A DNA stretch of 64,000 bases from Kalaharituber pfeilii (GCA_015179045.1 WHUZ01000014.1:744001-808000), one strand, 5' to 3'; positions 48,208 through 58,640 are shown, counted from the first letter of the stretch. The notes: a model not told the origin generated them from the letters alone. Translations and numbers: made by a program.

Positions 48208-48592
48208 TGTGGTGGTAACCACGGTACCGATGGAAAGAATAAGGCCATACGCGGGCCGGAGCGGTACTCAGCGGTAGGGCCACATGATGACACATGGGAA
48301 GAAAATTATGATTAAGAAGCGAGATATGTATGTATAGGCTCAGTTGGAAGGCGAAGGCGGTCTATAAATTGTATGTAGATAGGACTGTGGAAGGAAGCAA
48401 GAAGCAACGGACATGGATACAGACATACACGGAGATATACAGACATGGACAGATATGGACACGCACAGACAAGACAATTGAAGACTCTTTTCTTGACATT
48501 TGATTATTGAGGCCGCCCTTGAGGCTTCGTTCCGCCAGCTCTAGATACCGGTACCCGTGCGAAACAGTGGATGCTGTTGAGCTGTCATCACA
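48208..48592 (+). repeat. 5' LTR
   Basis: 385 bp, starts TG and ends CA. TATAAA at 48363-48368 is a likely promoter. The stretch 48410-48480 is built of repeated GACA/TGGACA-like words (for example ACAGACATGGACAGATATGG). Confidence 0.93.
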
Positions 48593-48593
48593 T

Positions 48594-48611
48594 TGGTCCC
48601 TTCGACCGGAG
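48594..48611 (+). promoter_or_regulatory. putative primer-binding site
   Basis: TGGTCCCTTCGACCGGAG begins one base after the LTR end. Starting with TGG, it would pair with a tRNA 3' end finishing in CCA. I cannot name the tRNA. Confidence 0.6.
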
Positions 48612-48626
48612 AGCTGTGGCTGCAGA

Positions 48627-51542
48627 ATGAGACTTACTGGCAAATTTGACAATCTACAACCCTCAGGACTCGCAAGGCTTTACACGATGATGGCATCATC
48701 GGTTTGGACACCTTTCATTATCTGCTCGCTTATAGCAGTATTTAAACTAAAAATTGAGTTAAGTTTCGGCCCGGCTATCATGGATTCTATCATCTGCAAA
48801 CTACCTTTACAGCTTCAACCTTTAGAAATGATGTCAATATTTATGTGCTACGTTGTCATCAGGTTAACTATGAGGATTGAGCAATTGGTGGATCCAGACA
48901 GGTATATAAAGACAGCAAGAATGCCAGACTTGAAGGCATCATCAGCACACGCAGCATCAACACACGCATCAACACACAGATCATCAGCACACGCATCAAC
49001 ACACGCAGCATCATTCGCACCATTCGCTTCAGACAGATCAGACAGATCATTCAGACAGACAACGCAGACCTCGCACGCAGCAGACTCGCAATTGACCTCT
49101 TCTTCGGACTCTTCTTTGACCTCGCTTTCTACAAGACCTTTCTTTCTAGACCAGACAATTCGCAAGACCAAACCGCACCTATCTTCTTCAGCAACACGAA
49201 CTCTTAGGATAACTCGCCGCTTTGGCAATAGACCCCGCAATACAACTCGCAACAAGACAACTCGCAGAAAACGACTTCAGGACTCTCAGCAAGAGTTCTT
49301 TCAGCAACAGAATCAGTTACTTACAGCAATCAGTAGTTTAATAGCAAAAATGCCTACTTCAGGACCATCTACATCATCCAGCTCAAGTACAGGCACAGGG
49401 AAAGACACAGGGAAGGATAAGGCCCCGCAGGTAACGCCGCCGGCAATTCTGAATGGCTCAGGTGTCTACTTCTACCCACTCGCACATCAACCCGGCGCTC
49501 CGCACTTTGATGGCAATGATATCACGGACTTTATTAGGATTTGGGAAGAAATGACTGCAGATTGGAGTAGCGAATTCAAGATCAAGAAGCTTCCCTTGTA
49601 CTGTGAGAGGCTCATTAGCAAATATGTTAAGACTATAGCAAGCTATATGGGAGACTCTTGGGATCAGTTTAAGAAAGACCTATTGGAGGAATTCTGTGAA
49701 GATGATGGAGAGCAACAAAAGTACACAGAGACATATTTGCAGGATCTTTCCAGGGCAATGCGTGAGCACCAGAATCCAACAGCAGCAATCTTTAGGGCAT
49801 TCATTCTGGATTTCACGGAACGAGCAGAGTATTTGGTATCCAAGGAGCTTCTAAGTACACATAACAGAGTGATACTTTTTCTACAAGGATTTTCAGACAA
49901 GATTGGTGACAAGCTATGCAAGAAATGTGATATTGATATTGAAGATCCAGCAACGACGGCTACTGTATGGAGTGATCTTAAGAAGGAGGCTATTCGCATC
50001 TGCACTAAGGAAGACTCGCAAATGAAAAAGCTATGGAAGAAAAAGCAGCCTATGATACAGACAGAACCGGTTAGACTACAGTCGCAGCCACAACCACAGC
50101 AATTACAGAAACCGCAGCAACACTACAGAGCACCCAGAGCCTCAGGGAGTGACAAAGATATTGAAGACCTCACCGAAATGATGAAAGAATTGAAGGTCCA
50201 GCAACTTGAAGCTCAAAAACGAGTTGATGCACAAATAGCAGAAATGATGGCTATGGTGGCCGCAAACAAACCATCATACTACTCACCAAATCAATATGGC
50301 AACCGGGATTATCCAGCACCTAATAGGACCAATCTTAAAGGATGCTACTGGGACGGTGGTATGCACAATCGAGAGACATGTGAAGACTTGGGCAAGGCTT
50401 TATCAAGAGGAGATGTTCATAGGAAAGGTTCTATACTCTATCTTGGCCAAGAAGGTGTAGGGGACTCAGTTAGGGTACCTATTCCAGTGGAAAAGGATGG
50501 TATGGTTGAATGGCAGAAAGACTGGGTGGCTGCACAACTTCGTAAGAAGGAGTCTGAGATGTCTAAGTCAGTGGGGTGTATTACACTATTGGATGAGAGG
50601 GTAGAAAAGATTAATGGTGAAAAAGTTATCTATCAGGCAGCTCGGGAGGAGGCAGATGTTGAAGAAAAACGAGGCCGGCAGTTACACGATGAAGGTGAAA
50701 ATGCACGAAACAAGAGACCACGGCCATGCACGCCATCATCTTCTCCAGACACAATCACAGTGCGCCCTAGAAATGTGAGAAAAGACAATGATGATCATCA
50801 TGACACTGCTATGGAAGACGCAGACAATGAGGAGAGACCTCGCCAACGCAATAAACGGCCACCTCAGGAAAAGCTATGGACAACACTTAGAGAATCAGCA
50901 GATCTAGTGAAGTTAAGTGACAAAGTGCTAGATGCAACAGTACCAAATATGACAGTTCGAGAAATATTGTCAATTTCACCAGATATGATCCGCCGATGGT
51001 TTGGAGCGAAGAGGATTCCACCACTTGATAAAGGCCAAAAGCTAGACGCTCAGATTAATATTGCTCAAAAGGACTCTTTGAAGCTATATGCATGTGCATC
51101 ACCTAGGTGCAAGGGTACAATTGATCAATACACCTTTGATATGTTGATTGACTCAGGGGCAGAGCTCTGTTTAATGTCAATGGAAGTATACGAACAGCTT
51201 AACCTTCCCGTGGACCTAGAAACAGACTGGGTAATTGGATCAGCAAACTCACACAACACCAAAGCATATGGCGTATGCCATGATGTACCAATAGTGGTAG
51301 GAGGGATTGAAGCCAGATGCAGAGTCTTTGTTATGGAAGGACTTTCACAAGAAGTCATTCTTGGAAGACCATGGGAACGGCTAGTACGAGCTAAACATGA
51401 TAACAGAGATGATGGTAGCTGCTATACTACTATCTATGATAAACAAGGAAATTCGGCAACGTTTTGCTCAATGCAAGCGAGACATGAGCGGAATCGTAGC
51501 AAGGCTAGGCAACCAGTGTTGGGAAAAGAATGCAGTCAGTGA
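48627..51542 (+). CDS. retrotransposon Gag-protease polyprotein
   Basis: An uninterrupted frame, 971 codons from the first ATG; the frame is open further back into the LTR. Translation may instead start at 49350 (MPTSGPSTSSSS), which has a good context (AAAA before ATG). Residues 60-110 hold Ser/Ala/His/Thr repeats coded by a CA-rich tandem tract. A capsid-type Gag region lies at about 285-420 (FDGNDITDFIRIWEEMT). A knuckle-like CYWDGGMHNRETC at about 573 lacks the second cysteine of CCHC. An acidic, Lys/Arg-rich linker precedes an aspartic protease at about 835-935 with catalytic LIDSGAE and VILGRPWE motifs. The frame ends after the protease, 247 bp before the 3' LTR. No broken polymerase remnant follows, so the lack of pol is a property of the element, not decay. 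Confidence 0.9.
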   Translation: MRLTGKFDNLQPSGLARLYTMMASSVWTPFIICSLIAVFKLKIELSFGPAIMDSIICKLPLQLQPLEMMSIFMCYVVIRLTMRIEQLVDPDRYIKTARMPDLKASSAHAASTHASTHRSSAHASTHAASFAPFASDRSDRSFRQTTQTSHAADSQLTSSSDSSLTSLSTRPFFLDQTIRKTKPHLSSSATRTLRITRRFGNRPRNTTRNKTTRRKRLQDSQQEFFQQQNQLLTAISSLIAKMPTSGPSTSSSSSTGTGKDTGKDKAPQVTPPAILNGSGVYFYPLAHQPGAPHFDGNDITDFIRIWEEMTADWSSEFKIKKLPLYCERLISKYVKTIASYMGDSWDQFKKDLLEEFCEDDGEQQKYTETYLQDLSRAMREHQNPTAAIFRAFILDFTERAEYLVSKELLSTHNRVILFLQGFSDKIGDKLCKKCDIDIEDPATTATVWSDLKKEAIRICTKEDSQMKKLWKKKQPMIQTEPVRLQSQPQPQQLQKPQQHYRAPRASGSDKDIEDLTEMMKELKVQQLEAQKRVDAQIAEMMAMVAANKPSYYSPNQYGNRDYPAPNRTNLKGCYWDGGMHNRETCEDLGKALSRGDVHRKGSILYLGQEGVGDSVRVPIPVEKDGMVEWQKDWVAAQLRKKESEMSKSVGCITLLDERVEKINGEKVIYQAAREEADVEEKRGRQLHDEGENARNKRPRPCTPSSSPDTITVRPRNVRKDNDDHHDTAMEDADNEERPRQRNKRPPQEKLWTTLRESADLVKLSDKVLDATVPNMTVREILSISPDMIRRWFGAKRIPPLDKGQKLDAQINIAQKDSLKLYACASPRCKGTIDQYTFDMLIDSGAELCLMSMEVYEQLNLPVDLETDWVIGSANSHNTKAYGVCHDVPIVVGGIEARCRVFVMEGLSQEVILGRPWERLVRAKHDNRDDGSCYTTIYDKQGNSATFCSMQARHERNRSKARQPVLGKECSQ

Positions 51543-51772
51543 TGAACCCGGCCATTACTGACTGTCAGAAGGATTGTCTGGGAGTTCAGGTTGAGAAGCG
51601 GCGTGGGATAAAACCTGAAGGAAATAAAAATTGGGAGAAGCACCAGAAGCGAGAGGGAATTGGAACACGGTGGGCGTATTGACCTTTGACTAGTCTTTTG
51701 TTGTTCTTTGTTTTTGCTTTATAGCTTGGTTTTTCTTGTTTTGATGGTTCGAACGCGGAGGGCCGCTGTTCT

Positions 51773-51789
51773 AAGAGAGGGGGGTAGTA
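51773..51789 (+). other. polypurine tract
   Basis: AAGAGAGGGGGGTAGTA immediately precedes the 3' LTR and is the expected primer for plus-strand DNA synthesis. Confidence 0.75.
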
Positions 51790-52174
51790 TGTGGTGGTAA
51801 CCACGGTACCGATGGAAAGAATAAGGCCATACGCGGGCCGGAGCGGTACTCAGCGGTAGGGCCACATGATGACACATGGGAAGAAAATTATGATTAAGAA
51901 GCGAGATATGTATGTATAGGCTCAGTTGGAAGGCGAAGGCGGTCTATAAATTGTATGTAGATAGGACTGTGGAAGGAAGCAAGAAGCAACGGACATGGAT
52001 ACAGACATACACGGAGATATACAGACATGGACAGATATGGACACGCACAGACAAGACAATTGAAGACTCTTTTCTTGACATTTGATTATTGAGGCCGCCC
52101 TTGAGGCTTCGTTCCGCCAGCTCTAGATACCGGTACCCGTGCGAAACAGTGGATGCTGTTGAGCCGTCATCACA
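51790..52174 (+). repeat. 3' LTR
   Basis: 385 bp, identical to the 5' LTR except for one base (C at 52165 for T at 48583) in my base-by-base reading. TATAAA recurs at 51945-51950. Confidence 0.93.
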
Positions 52175-52188
52175 CCGGTGATACCGTC
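52175..52188 (-). mobile_element. 5' end of the split family A SINE
   Basis: Reads GACGGTATCACCGG on the minus strand. It is the head of the SINE whose remainder is at 47979-48207; the flanking CTGTTCGTT on its right pairs with that at 47970. Confidence 0.6.
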
Positions 52189-52387
52189 CTGTTCGTTATC
52201 TTCAACTCGCCAGCTGCAATTAGGTAGTTTATCCAAACCCTTTACCCTATTACCTACAGAGTATGAATCGCCAGAACAAGTACTTCACCTACACAACTCT
52301 TGCTTGATTCTATCAATGTAATTAGTTTTTTTCTTTTGTTCAGTACTCTTACAGCCCTGCAGCGCTGCGAGACCATGACGACAACTT

Positions 52388-52433
52388 TGGATACTATTCC
52401 TATGAAATATATAATGGCTACTAGCTAAACTGA
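52388..52433. repeat. 46-bp flanking direct repeat, left copy
   Basis: Begins TGGATACTATTCC and ends AACTGA. It recurs at 52602-52647 with a single mismatch, exactly bracketing the SINE at 52434-52601. Confidence 0.88.
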
Positions 52434-52601
52434 TTTTTTTTTTTTTATATATATATCATTACTCGCTTACCGCCTGTAAGGCCATGGCGAGGTATTATGT
52501 TAAATACATGGGTCATAAGAATAATGTTAACTAAACAGAAAGAAAAGAAACCTAGTCCCCCGTTCCGTCCTCCCCCAACATCTCCATCAACCCCTGTAGC
52601 G
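52434..52601 (-). mobile_element. family A SINE within 46-bp direct repeats
   Basis: T-run, TATATATATATCATTACTCG, hairpin (TTACCGCCTGTAAGGCCATGG), then body to CCCCTGTAGCG at the right. On the minus strand it starts CGCTACAGGGG, much like CGGCTACAGAGG in the split copy, and has an A-box-like TGATGGAGATG about 12 nt in. The 168-bp unit fills the space between the two 46-bp repeats exactly. Confidence 0.85.
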
Positions 52602-52647
52602 TGGATACTATTCCTATGAAATATATAATGGCTACTAGCTCAACTGA
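52602..52647. repeat. 46-bp flanking direct repeat, right copy
   Basis: Second copy of the repeat at 52388-52433, differing at one base (C for A at 52641). Confidence 0.88.
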
Positions 52648-55600
52648 GGCATCCTTTTTCAAATTGGCAAGTCCTTATTCCTGTACATCGTGAGGCTTGT
52701 AAGAGAAAATTAAATCACCCAATAGAGGGTTTTCTGAACTACCACAGTTCGGCTGTCCCCATCATGAAAGCCCCTCTGTTTAGAGACAGCTGAATATGAC
52801 AACTTGATGGATTTAGGTCAAGAGATTGATATACAGTCTGTTCGCCGCAGAGGAATTTTGATCCCGCCCTGACTAAGATACAACCCTCTCCGGGCGCATG
52901 AACCGTTGGCTCTACAGCTCTCGTATGCTCGCAACCGATGAAAAATTCCACAGAAGAGAAACCTGTAAAGGTTCCACTAAGCCTCCTCTATAAGATACGA
53001 ACCGCTTACAACATGGGGACTTTTCTTGCTCCCACTGAGAGTTAAACGATGCCAACACTTTCTGCTCCACCCCCATTCCAAGATTCCTTAGAATCCTTAG
53101 ACAAAGAGGCAAACAAATGATCCTTTGACTAGCCCGGAAAAGGTGTACAACTACAATGTACAGCTTACAGTTTTACTGATAGTCATCTGCGGAGGCGCAT
53201 TCCTTGGCTGTGAGGTCAAGGGCGTTGAACATAAGAAGTTGCCACGACGTCCGGGGTGCATGGACCAGACGCAGGAGCCCGGAGGGGCATTGTTTACAAG
53301 ACCTACCTTTGCGTCCGCTGAATCTGACCTACGTAGCTTCCTTTCCTCCATCTCTCTCAGCAGCTGGTTTGGGGGTGCGATCATCCTACCTTTTAGCTTG
53401 GGCAAGACTTACCTTGTACCAATGGAAAGATTTCCACCTCTAATCAGTATATTCCTGCGCAGGGAGATTACCATACCAGAACCATTTCCGGGCATCCATT
53501 AAATCGTCCAGAAACAACCAATGAGGGGAAAAAATGGGATCTACCGTTCTGTATTGCCTACCTTTATATTCCGAATTACAAACCTGAGTCCATTCACCTG
53601 TCCGACCTACGGTCACCTAGCGATCTACCTTGTTACCCTGAAACACCTCCGATATCGTCCGACCTACCTTGCTACCGGGTGCTCGCGTTCGGCACCAACC
53701 TTCCACTTTGCGTCCCGCTTTTTATATCTCTACCCTACCTTGATTTTTCTTGCCCAATTACTTACGAGTTCTGGGTTCAAATCTTGGCCAAATGTCAACC
53801 CCCGTTCTGCAAATGTAGCATCCTACCACTCGATAATACCCAAATATTCCTCAAATCCTAGGCACAGAATCGCGACTTTTGGAAAGAAATTGACCTACCT
53901 CTCCAGACCTACCTTGCAAGATATCCCTAATTCCATCTTCCAGTCAAGGCCACCTAACTACGTGAAACGCCCGCAAGTTAAAACTTCCGCAGAATCACCA
54001 CCAGAACGTACCTCTTGACATTCCCTTTGGTCTGAAACAATTCCCCTACTCCTTCTCTTTCAACCTCATTATTATCGCTTGCGTGTATTAACCTGTTTTC
54101 GACTTCCGAAACGTAAATATAAACAGGAAGGGGATAAATGCGCCTAGTTGTGAGATGAATTCATAACCGCACTTGGAAGGGAATCTCCTCAGACACCCAC
54201 CGGCGAATCACAAACCATTGTAACATATAAAGCCACAACCACATATCCTCACTCCTCAAACGCTTCTCCCCCCACTTCTGTCACACAATTCCCAGATTGT
54301 CGAAATCGAACATAACCCCTGAAGGTGGATCACGCACCCCATACTCTAATTTTTGCCTTTCCGGAAACGCTGAAGTCCTCATTTTATTCCATCTACACAT
54401 CAACCTTTTGTCGATAATAGTGTTCATCTACTTCCCCACCTGAGCTCTCTCCTTGTCGAAAGTGTGCTGATTCGGAATTAAATGAAACCCTGATCAAGGT
54501 CGCCCTCCTCCATTTCATTGCCCCACAATTAATATCATCACCCATACCGGTTCCCAACATCAACCAAGTCGATCCCATTCTCTTAAATCATTCATTCCCC
54601 AATTTATCCACACACCCTTAAATATATCTGTCTGTACTGCCGGCCCTTATCCCTCCTCCTTTGTCGGTTTTCTCTTCGAATTTTTTTTCAATATTCTGGT
54701 GTCGATCCTGGCGATTCCGCATCATGCAAGGGGTTCCCATAGGGTAGATAATTTGGTGTTTCCCGCTTAACCACTATTGTTCAACCTCACGTCATGAAAC
54801 TGATATGCCTCATGAATATCGTAAGAAACATGTGGTATCCTCTCGACGTCTTTTCAATCCGGGTTATCTGATGGTCTTGGTTCAACTGACGGTATTTATA
54901 TCTATATATGTTAAACCTTTTGAATTCACGTTACACCTTACCGGGTCCAACTCAAACGTCCACTGCTCCAACGTTCCACTTTGCCACGTCGTCGTCTTTC
55001 AAGCTCCCTGTTATAGCTATATCAAGGGCCGCGAATTCTCATACGTGTCCATATCATCGCTGCGTGGATATGAGAGCGCCAGTGTATATCTCCGCTCGCC
55101 CGAAAAAATCACCCCACGCTCACCTCACCACCGCACCCATCATTAAGTTGTCCGGCATTCTCCAATGTATGTCTTGGAAACTAGAAAAATAAAACGTAAG
55201 TGCCGATGTCATCTCAACTTTCACATGTTCGGCATGGATACTCCGGATGGTGTTGTGCGGATCTACTAATTTAGGGTATAAGAGCGAAGTTCAGGGTAAC
55301 ATATGCACCTACCTTTTCAACCCTCACGAACCACAACCTTTCCTTTCAAGCATTCTTCCGGCCGCTAATTTCACCATGTAGCATGATCGTTGATCTTATT
55401 GTCGTTTGTTCTCCCATCCCTTGGTCTATACCTTCTTCGTGAACGAGCAATCAAAAAATATCAATACTGCGTTAATTGTTCGGTCTTTGTTCACCCGAGG
55501 CAATTTTATCGTTTGTCAGGCTTGAACTATATCAAATAACATTAACAAATCACCTTCTAGTTACTTTTCATAGAGGGAGGGATTAAGATTAACGTACCCT

Positions 55601-57820
55601 TTTTATATAAGCCAAAACTGTTTATTTCCCCCATATCCAACACGATTCTTTAACTTCGTAAGGCTCCCCTCCTCTTCCCTCTCCACTCTCACCCTGAAGT
55701 CGCCGTATTTCTTTGTCCGATTCCCTAGCATGTGCAGGATTATCATTGCCCCTAGAACGAATCACCAATAAGCACCTCTATACTCATGAAGGGCATACCC
55801 GGCCCTAGAAAGCTCATTCAACCTCGCAAGGAAACGACAACGGAGGAGGGCGGAAAGTCACGGGGATGTGAAGTTGAGCCCCTCCGGTTTATCTCTTGCT
55901 TTGGTAGATTTGGAAATCAGCAGTATCCTGAGAGGCTGGGGAAAAAAAAGATTTTGGAGGGATGGGAATTCAAAACTGTACTACTCAGTAGGTTTTGCCT
56001 TTATCGATTATTCCGGAGCTGGTGGAGGTAGGAAAGAACTGCAGCAGCCATGATCTGCAGAGAGGGGGAGCGGGTGTGGGATATGGGGAGGGTGTTGATG
56101 AAAGGCTTCGTGAGGGGGTACTATTTGAAATGGAGAAGGGAAAAGAAGGGGAAGCAAACGGAAGATGAGAAAGGGTAACGAAAGGAAGCCAGGAGAATCA
56201 TCTCGGTCGGTAACCTGCAGACGCAGCAAACGCAACAGATGAAGAACAAAGAAGTGGTGAGGAGGAACGGGAAAAGAGTGATAGGGAGGGAGGAGGGGAA
56301 AAGGGCAGTGGGAGCAAGAGTGAGTAAGGGAGGGATATCAGGGCTCGGCAGCCGTTTATTCCTCTTGTGTAGTGTCCTTTCAAGTTCACTGTGGCTGGGG
56401 CAGCAGTCTCATAAGGCAATTAGTCTCATTAGGGCAGTACACCCTAACTCTCGTCACAACCCCGCTGACTAAGGCACGCTAAGCTTCAATTCAATGTTTT
56501 GGAGGCATTCCATGGGGGAAGCTAGTCCCATGCCAGGAGGAAAACTTTCGTCTTAGAATTATCTTGTTGCATATTCTGTGCTTGTCTGGGTTAGCATGGA
56601 AAGCTACATTCGGGTTATGGAATGCAAGACGGGGTGACGTGAGATTTGCGCCAGGGGGCCGCATTGGGGAAAATATTTTTGTGGCAGGACTTTGCGACCA
56701 GGTTCAGTCTTTTGCTACGGGAAAGGGGGACATTGTTTTGGATAATGAAACGTTAGAGGAGAGAAAGGGAATGAGGACAATAGAACATGATAGAGTATAT
56801 AAGTACCATGTATATAGTATGATATCCGCAGGATGCAGGAGCAGGTACAAGAATAGTCCCGAGCAGCTGGGGGCGAACGGAGAACAGGAACGAAGTACAG
56901 AAAATTGGACCAGGACTACACAATTAGTTCAAAGCGGGCTGGAAGAAGAGACAGTCGCAACCCTCTTTATATGTGCCTAAGCCAGACTAGTGCCTAAGAG
57001 TAATCTGGCCACCCGCCGAGCTATCTATACCTGTCCTAAGTTAGGTAGCTAGCACGATGGCGTGCCTTGCTCCATCAGTGCAGTGCATGCGTCCGAACCC
57101 CCTCAATCCCAGCCTCGATTATACCTCAGTCTTGTGACTACTAGGTCCGCGGTACAAGCGCCATGAATGCAGTCTCGAACCGCCATGAGCAATGGGGCGG
57201 GAGGAGGTACGCTATGTGCTGAATTGAATGTCAGGGCTCTTGAAGTTGCCTAATTGGGTATGCAAATGCCGTAACACTACTTCATATCAAGCACCTCTCG
57301 CCACGTACTGGATCTTTCGGGGGGGAGCAGCCGAAGATAGACATTTTAGCCGTTGCAGCTAATTGACCCCTTGCAGCTCGAATAATAGCTTCCGTCAAGT
57401 ATACATGTTATTCATAGAGAGTGCATTCTGCCATGCCAGTGAGCGCGGGGGGTAGCTAGGGCCCGGGTTGCTCTCGAGCCCGAGGCCCCACTATCTAGCT
57501 GAGCGGCCAGAATGGAATGGAATTGCAATTGGCTGGTTGCGACTCCGGAGTTAGACTCGGAATTTTTGTCTGAGACCCAATTTTTGCCCGCACCCGCGGA
57601 GATGGGGGTACATACATTAACAGCAAATGTCAATTAGCACTGGGCGATTCACGGAATGAAACTCAGCCGCACTGCATGCTGTTTATAAGAGCTTGCACAG
57701 AGCAGTGCGTCAGTCATGTAATTAGGGCTGTGGATTGCTTTTGACGCCTATATAAAACATGACCGAATCCCGTGCGTGCATTGAACAAAAAGAAAAGGAA
57801 GAAGAAAAAGAATACATGAA
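52648..57820. other. pyrimidine-rich region without clear gene
   Basis: Plus-strand sequence is rich in C and T, particularly 53.3-55.8 kb. Frames such as 53125-53502 and 53521-54018 are open but have no domain and no convincing splice structure. A cluster of CCTACCTT words lies at 53.3-53.9 kb. A 138-codon frame at 56564-56980 is unrecognised. It may hold a noncoding transcript or a decayed gene; nothing stronger can be said. Confidence 0.4.
53300..53915. repeat. cluster of CCTACCTT words
   Basis: CCTACCTT occurs exactly near 53302, 53385, 53556, 53664, 53733 and 53907, with near matches at about 53408, 53626 and 53888. Several read GACCTACCTTG. Spacing is irregular, so it is not a tandem array. 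On the minus strand the word is AAGGTAGG, which resembles a 5' splice site. Confidence 0.5.
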
Positions 57821-57829
57821 ACCTTGATG

Positions 57830-58640
57830 CAACAGAGCTGAGATTGGCTTCAGCGCCTGGCGTCCGAACGGCAGCCACTGCAGCCACCGCCCAAGAGTCG
57901 CCCCGTCGCGCTTGCTTGCCGTCGCCGCCTCGCCCCTACACATATCCGTTTTCGGCGATGGTGTCATCTTGCATCCCACTCCGGCCGCTTCTGGCCCCTC
58001 CGGCCGGCACCGCCTCGCCCAGCTGGAAAGGCGGGTGTAGTTCTAGAAGATGCTGAGATCGCATCTCATTCCTACCGGCTGGCCATCGTAGTCCCCAGCT
58101 GCGCCTCGGCGCGGCCGCAGCCGATCGCCGTGCGCCAAGACCGCCGCTAGGCCGGAGTCAGCCACTTGGCTGTCGCGGCCTCCGTGCAGATCCGATCAGA
58201 TTCGCCCCCGCACTGCAGTCCATATCATCGCAGCTGCTGTTGCGCTCGTCGCCTCGCCCTCATCCCTCATCGGCATCGCTTCCAGCCCAGCCCAGCCCAG
58301 CCCAGCCGTGCCTTCTCTGAAGCCCCTCCCCCTCCCCCTCCCCCTCCCCTCCCCCTCCCCCAACCATCCGAGAAGGGCGCAGCGGAAGCAAGGGGACGAA
58401 TCAACGCTCGAGATCCCAGTTCAAGGACAGCTGAGTGAGCATCAGCTACTAAAGTGTTAGTAGCTCCTTGGGCAGTGCGGTGCGTCACCGCAGCCCCTCC
58501 CCCTCTTATCTTCTCTGCCCCCGCCCTAGCTTCGCATGCCTTCATCCCCATACTCTTCTCCTCTTCTCTTCGCTTTCCTTTACCCACTTGTTTTCCATCC
58601 GCAGCGGCCACAGGGCGGGTGAATAAGTGCTAAAATAAAC
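57830..58640. promoter_or_regulatory. GC-rich island upstream of HET-C gene
   Basis: Strongly GC-rich, with a CCCAG tandem run near 58283-58306 and a CCCTCC-type run near 58325-58360. Open frames here are proline/alanine-rich and occur on both strands. It ends about 200 bp before the HET-C start and probably contains its promoter. Confidence 0.5.

Larger units (their letters stand above)
48208..52174 (+). mobile_element. non-autonomous LTR retrotransposon (gag-protease only)
   Basis: A 3,967-bp element with 385-bp LTRs beginning TGTGGTGG and ending TCATCACA, differing by one base (48583 versus 52165). CCGG flanks both sides (48204-48207 and 52175-52178), a 4-bp target-site duplication. A TGG-starting primer-binding site and a polypurine tract are in place. 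The only coding region is Gag fused to a retropepsin; there is no reverse transcriptase, RNase H or integrase. It must borrow these from a related autonomous Ty3/Gypsy-like element. Near-identical LTRs show a recent insertion, and it landed inside an older family A SINE. Confidence 0.93.

Noticed and set aside
48507..48626. Upstream extension of the Gag-protease frame into the 5' LTR
   Set aside because: It starts at a TTG inside the LTR; the first ATG in frame is at 48627 and a better-placed one at 49350.
56564..56980. 138-codon open frame
   Set aside because: No ATG near its start, no domain, and no splice context; likely chance.
58166..58611. Proline- and glycine-rich open frames ahead of the HET-C gene
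   Set aside because: They arise from CCCAG and CCCTCC runs and are open on both strands; no start context or splice link to HET-C is needed, since that gene has its own signal-peptide exon.
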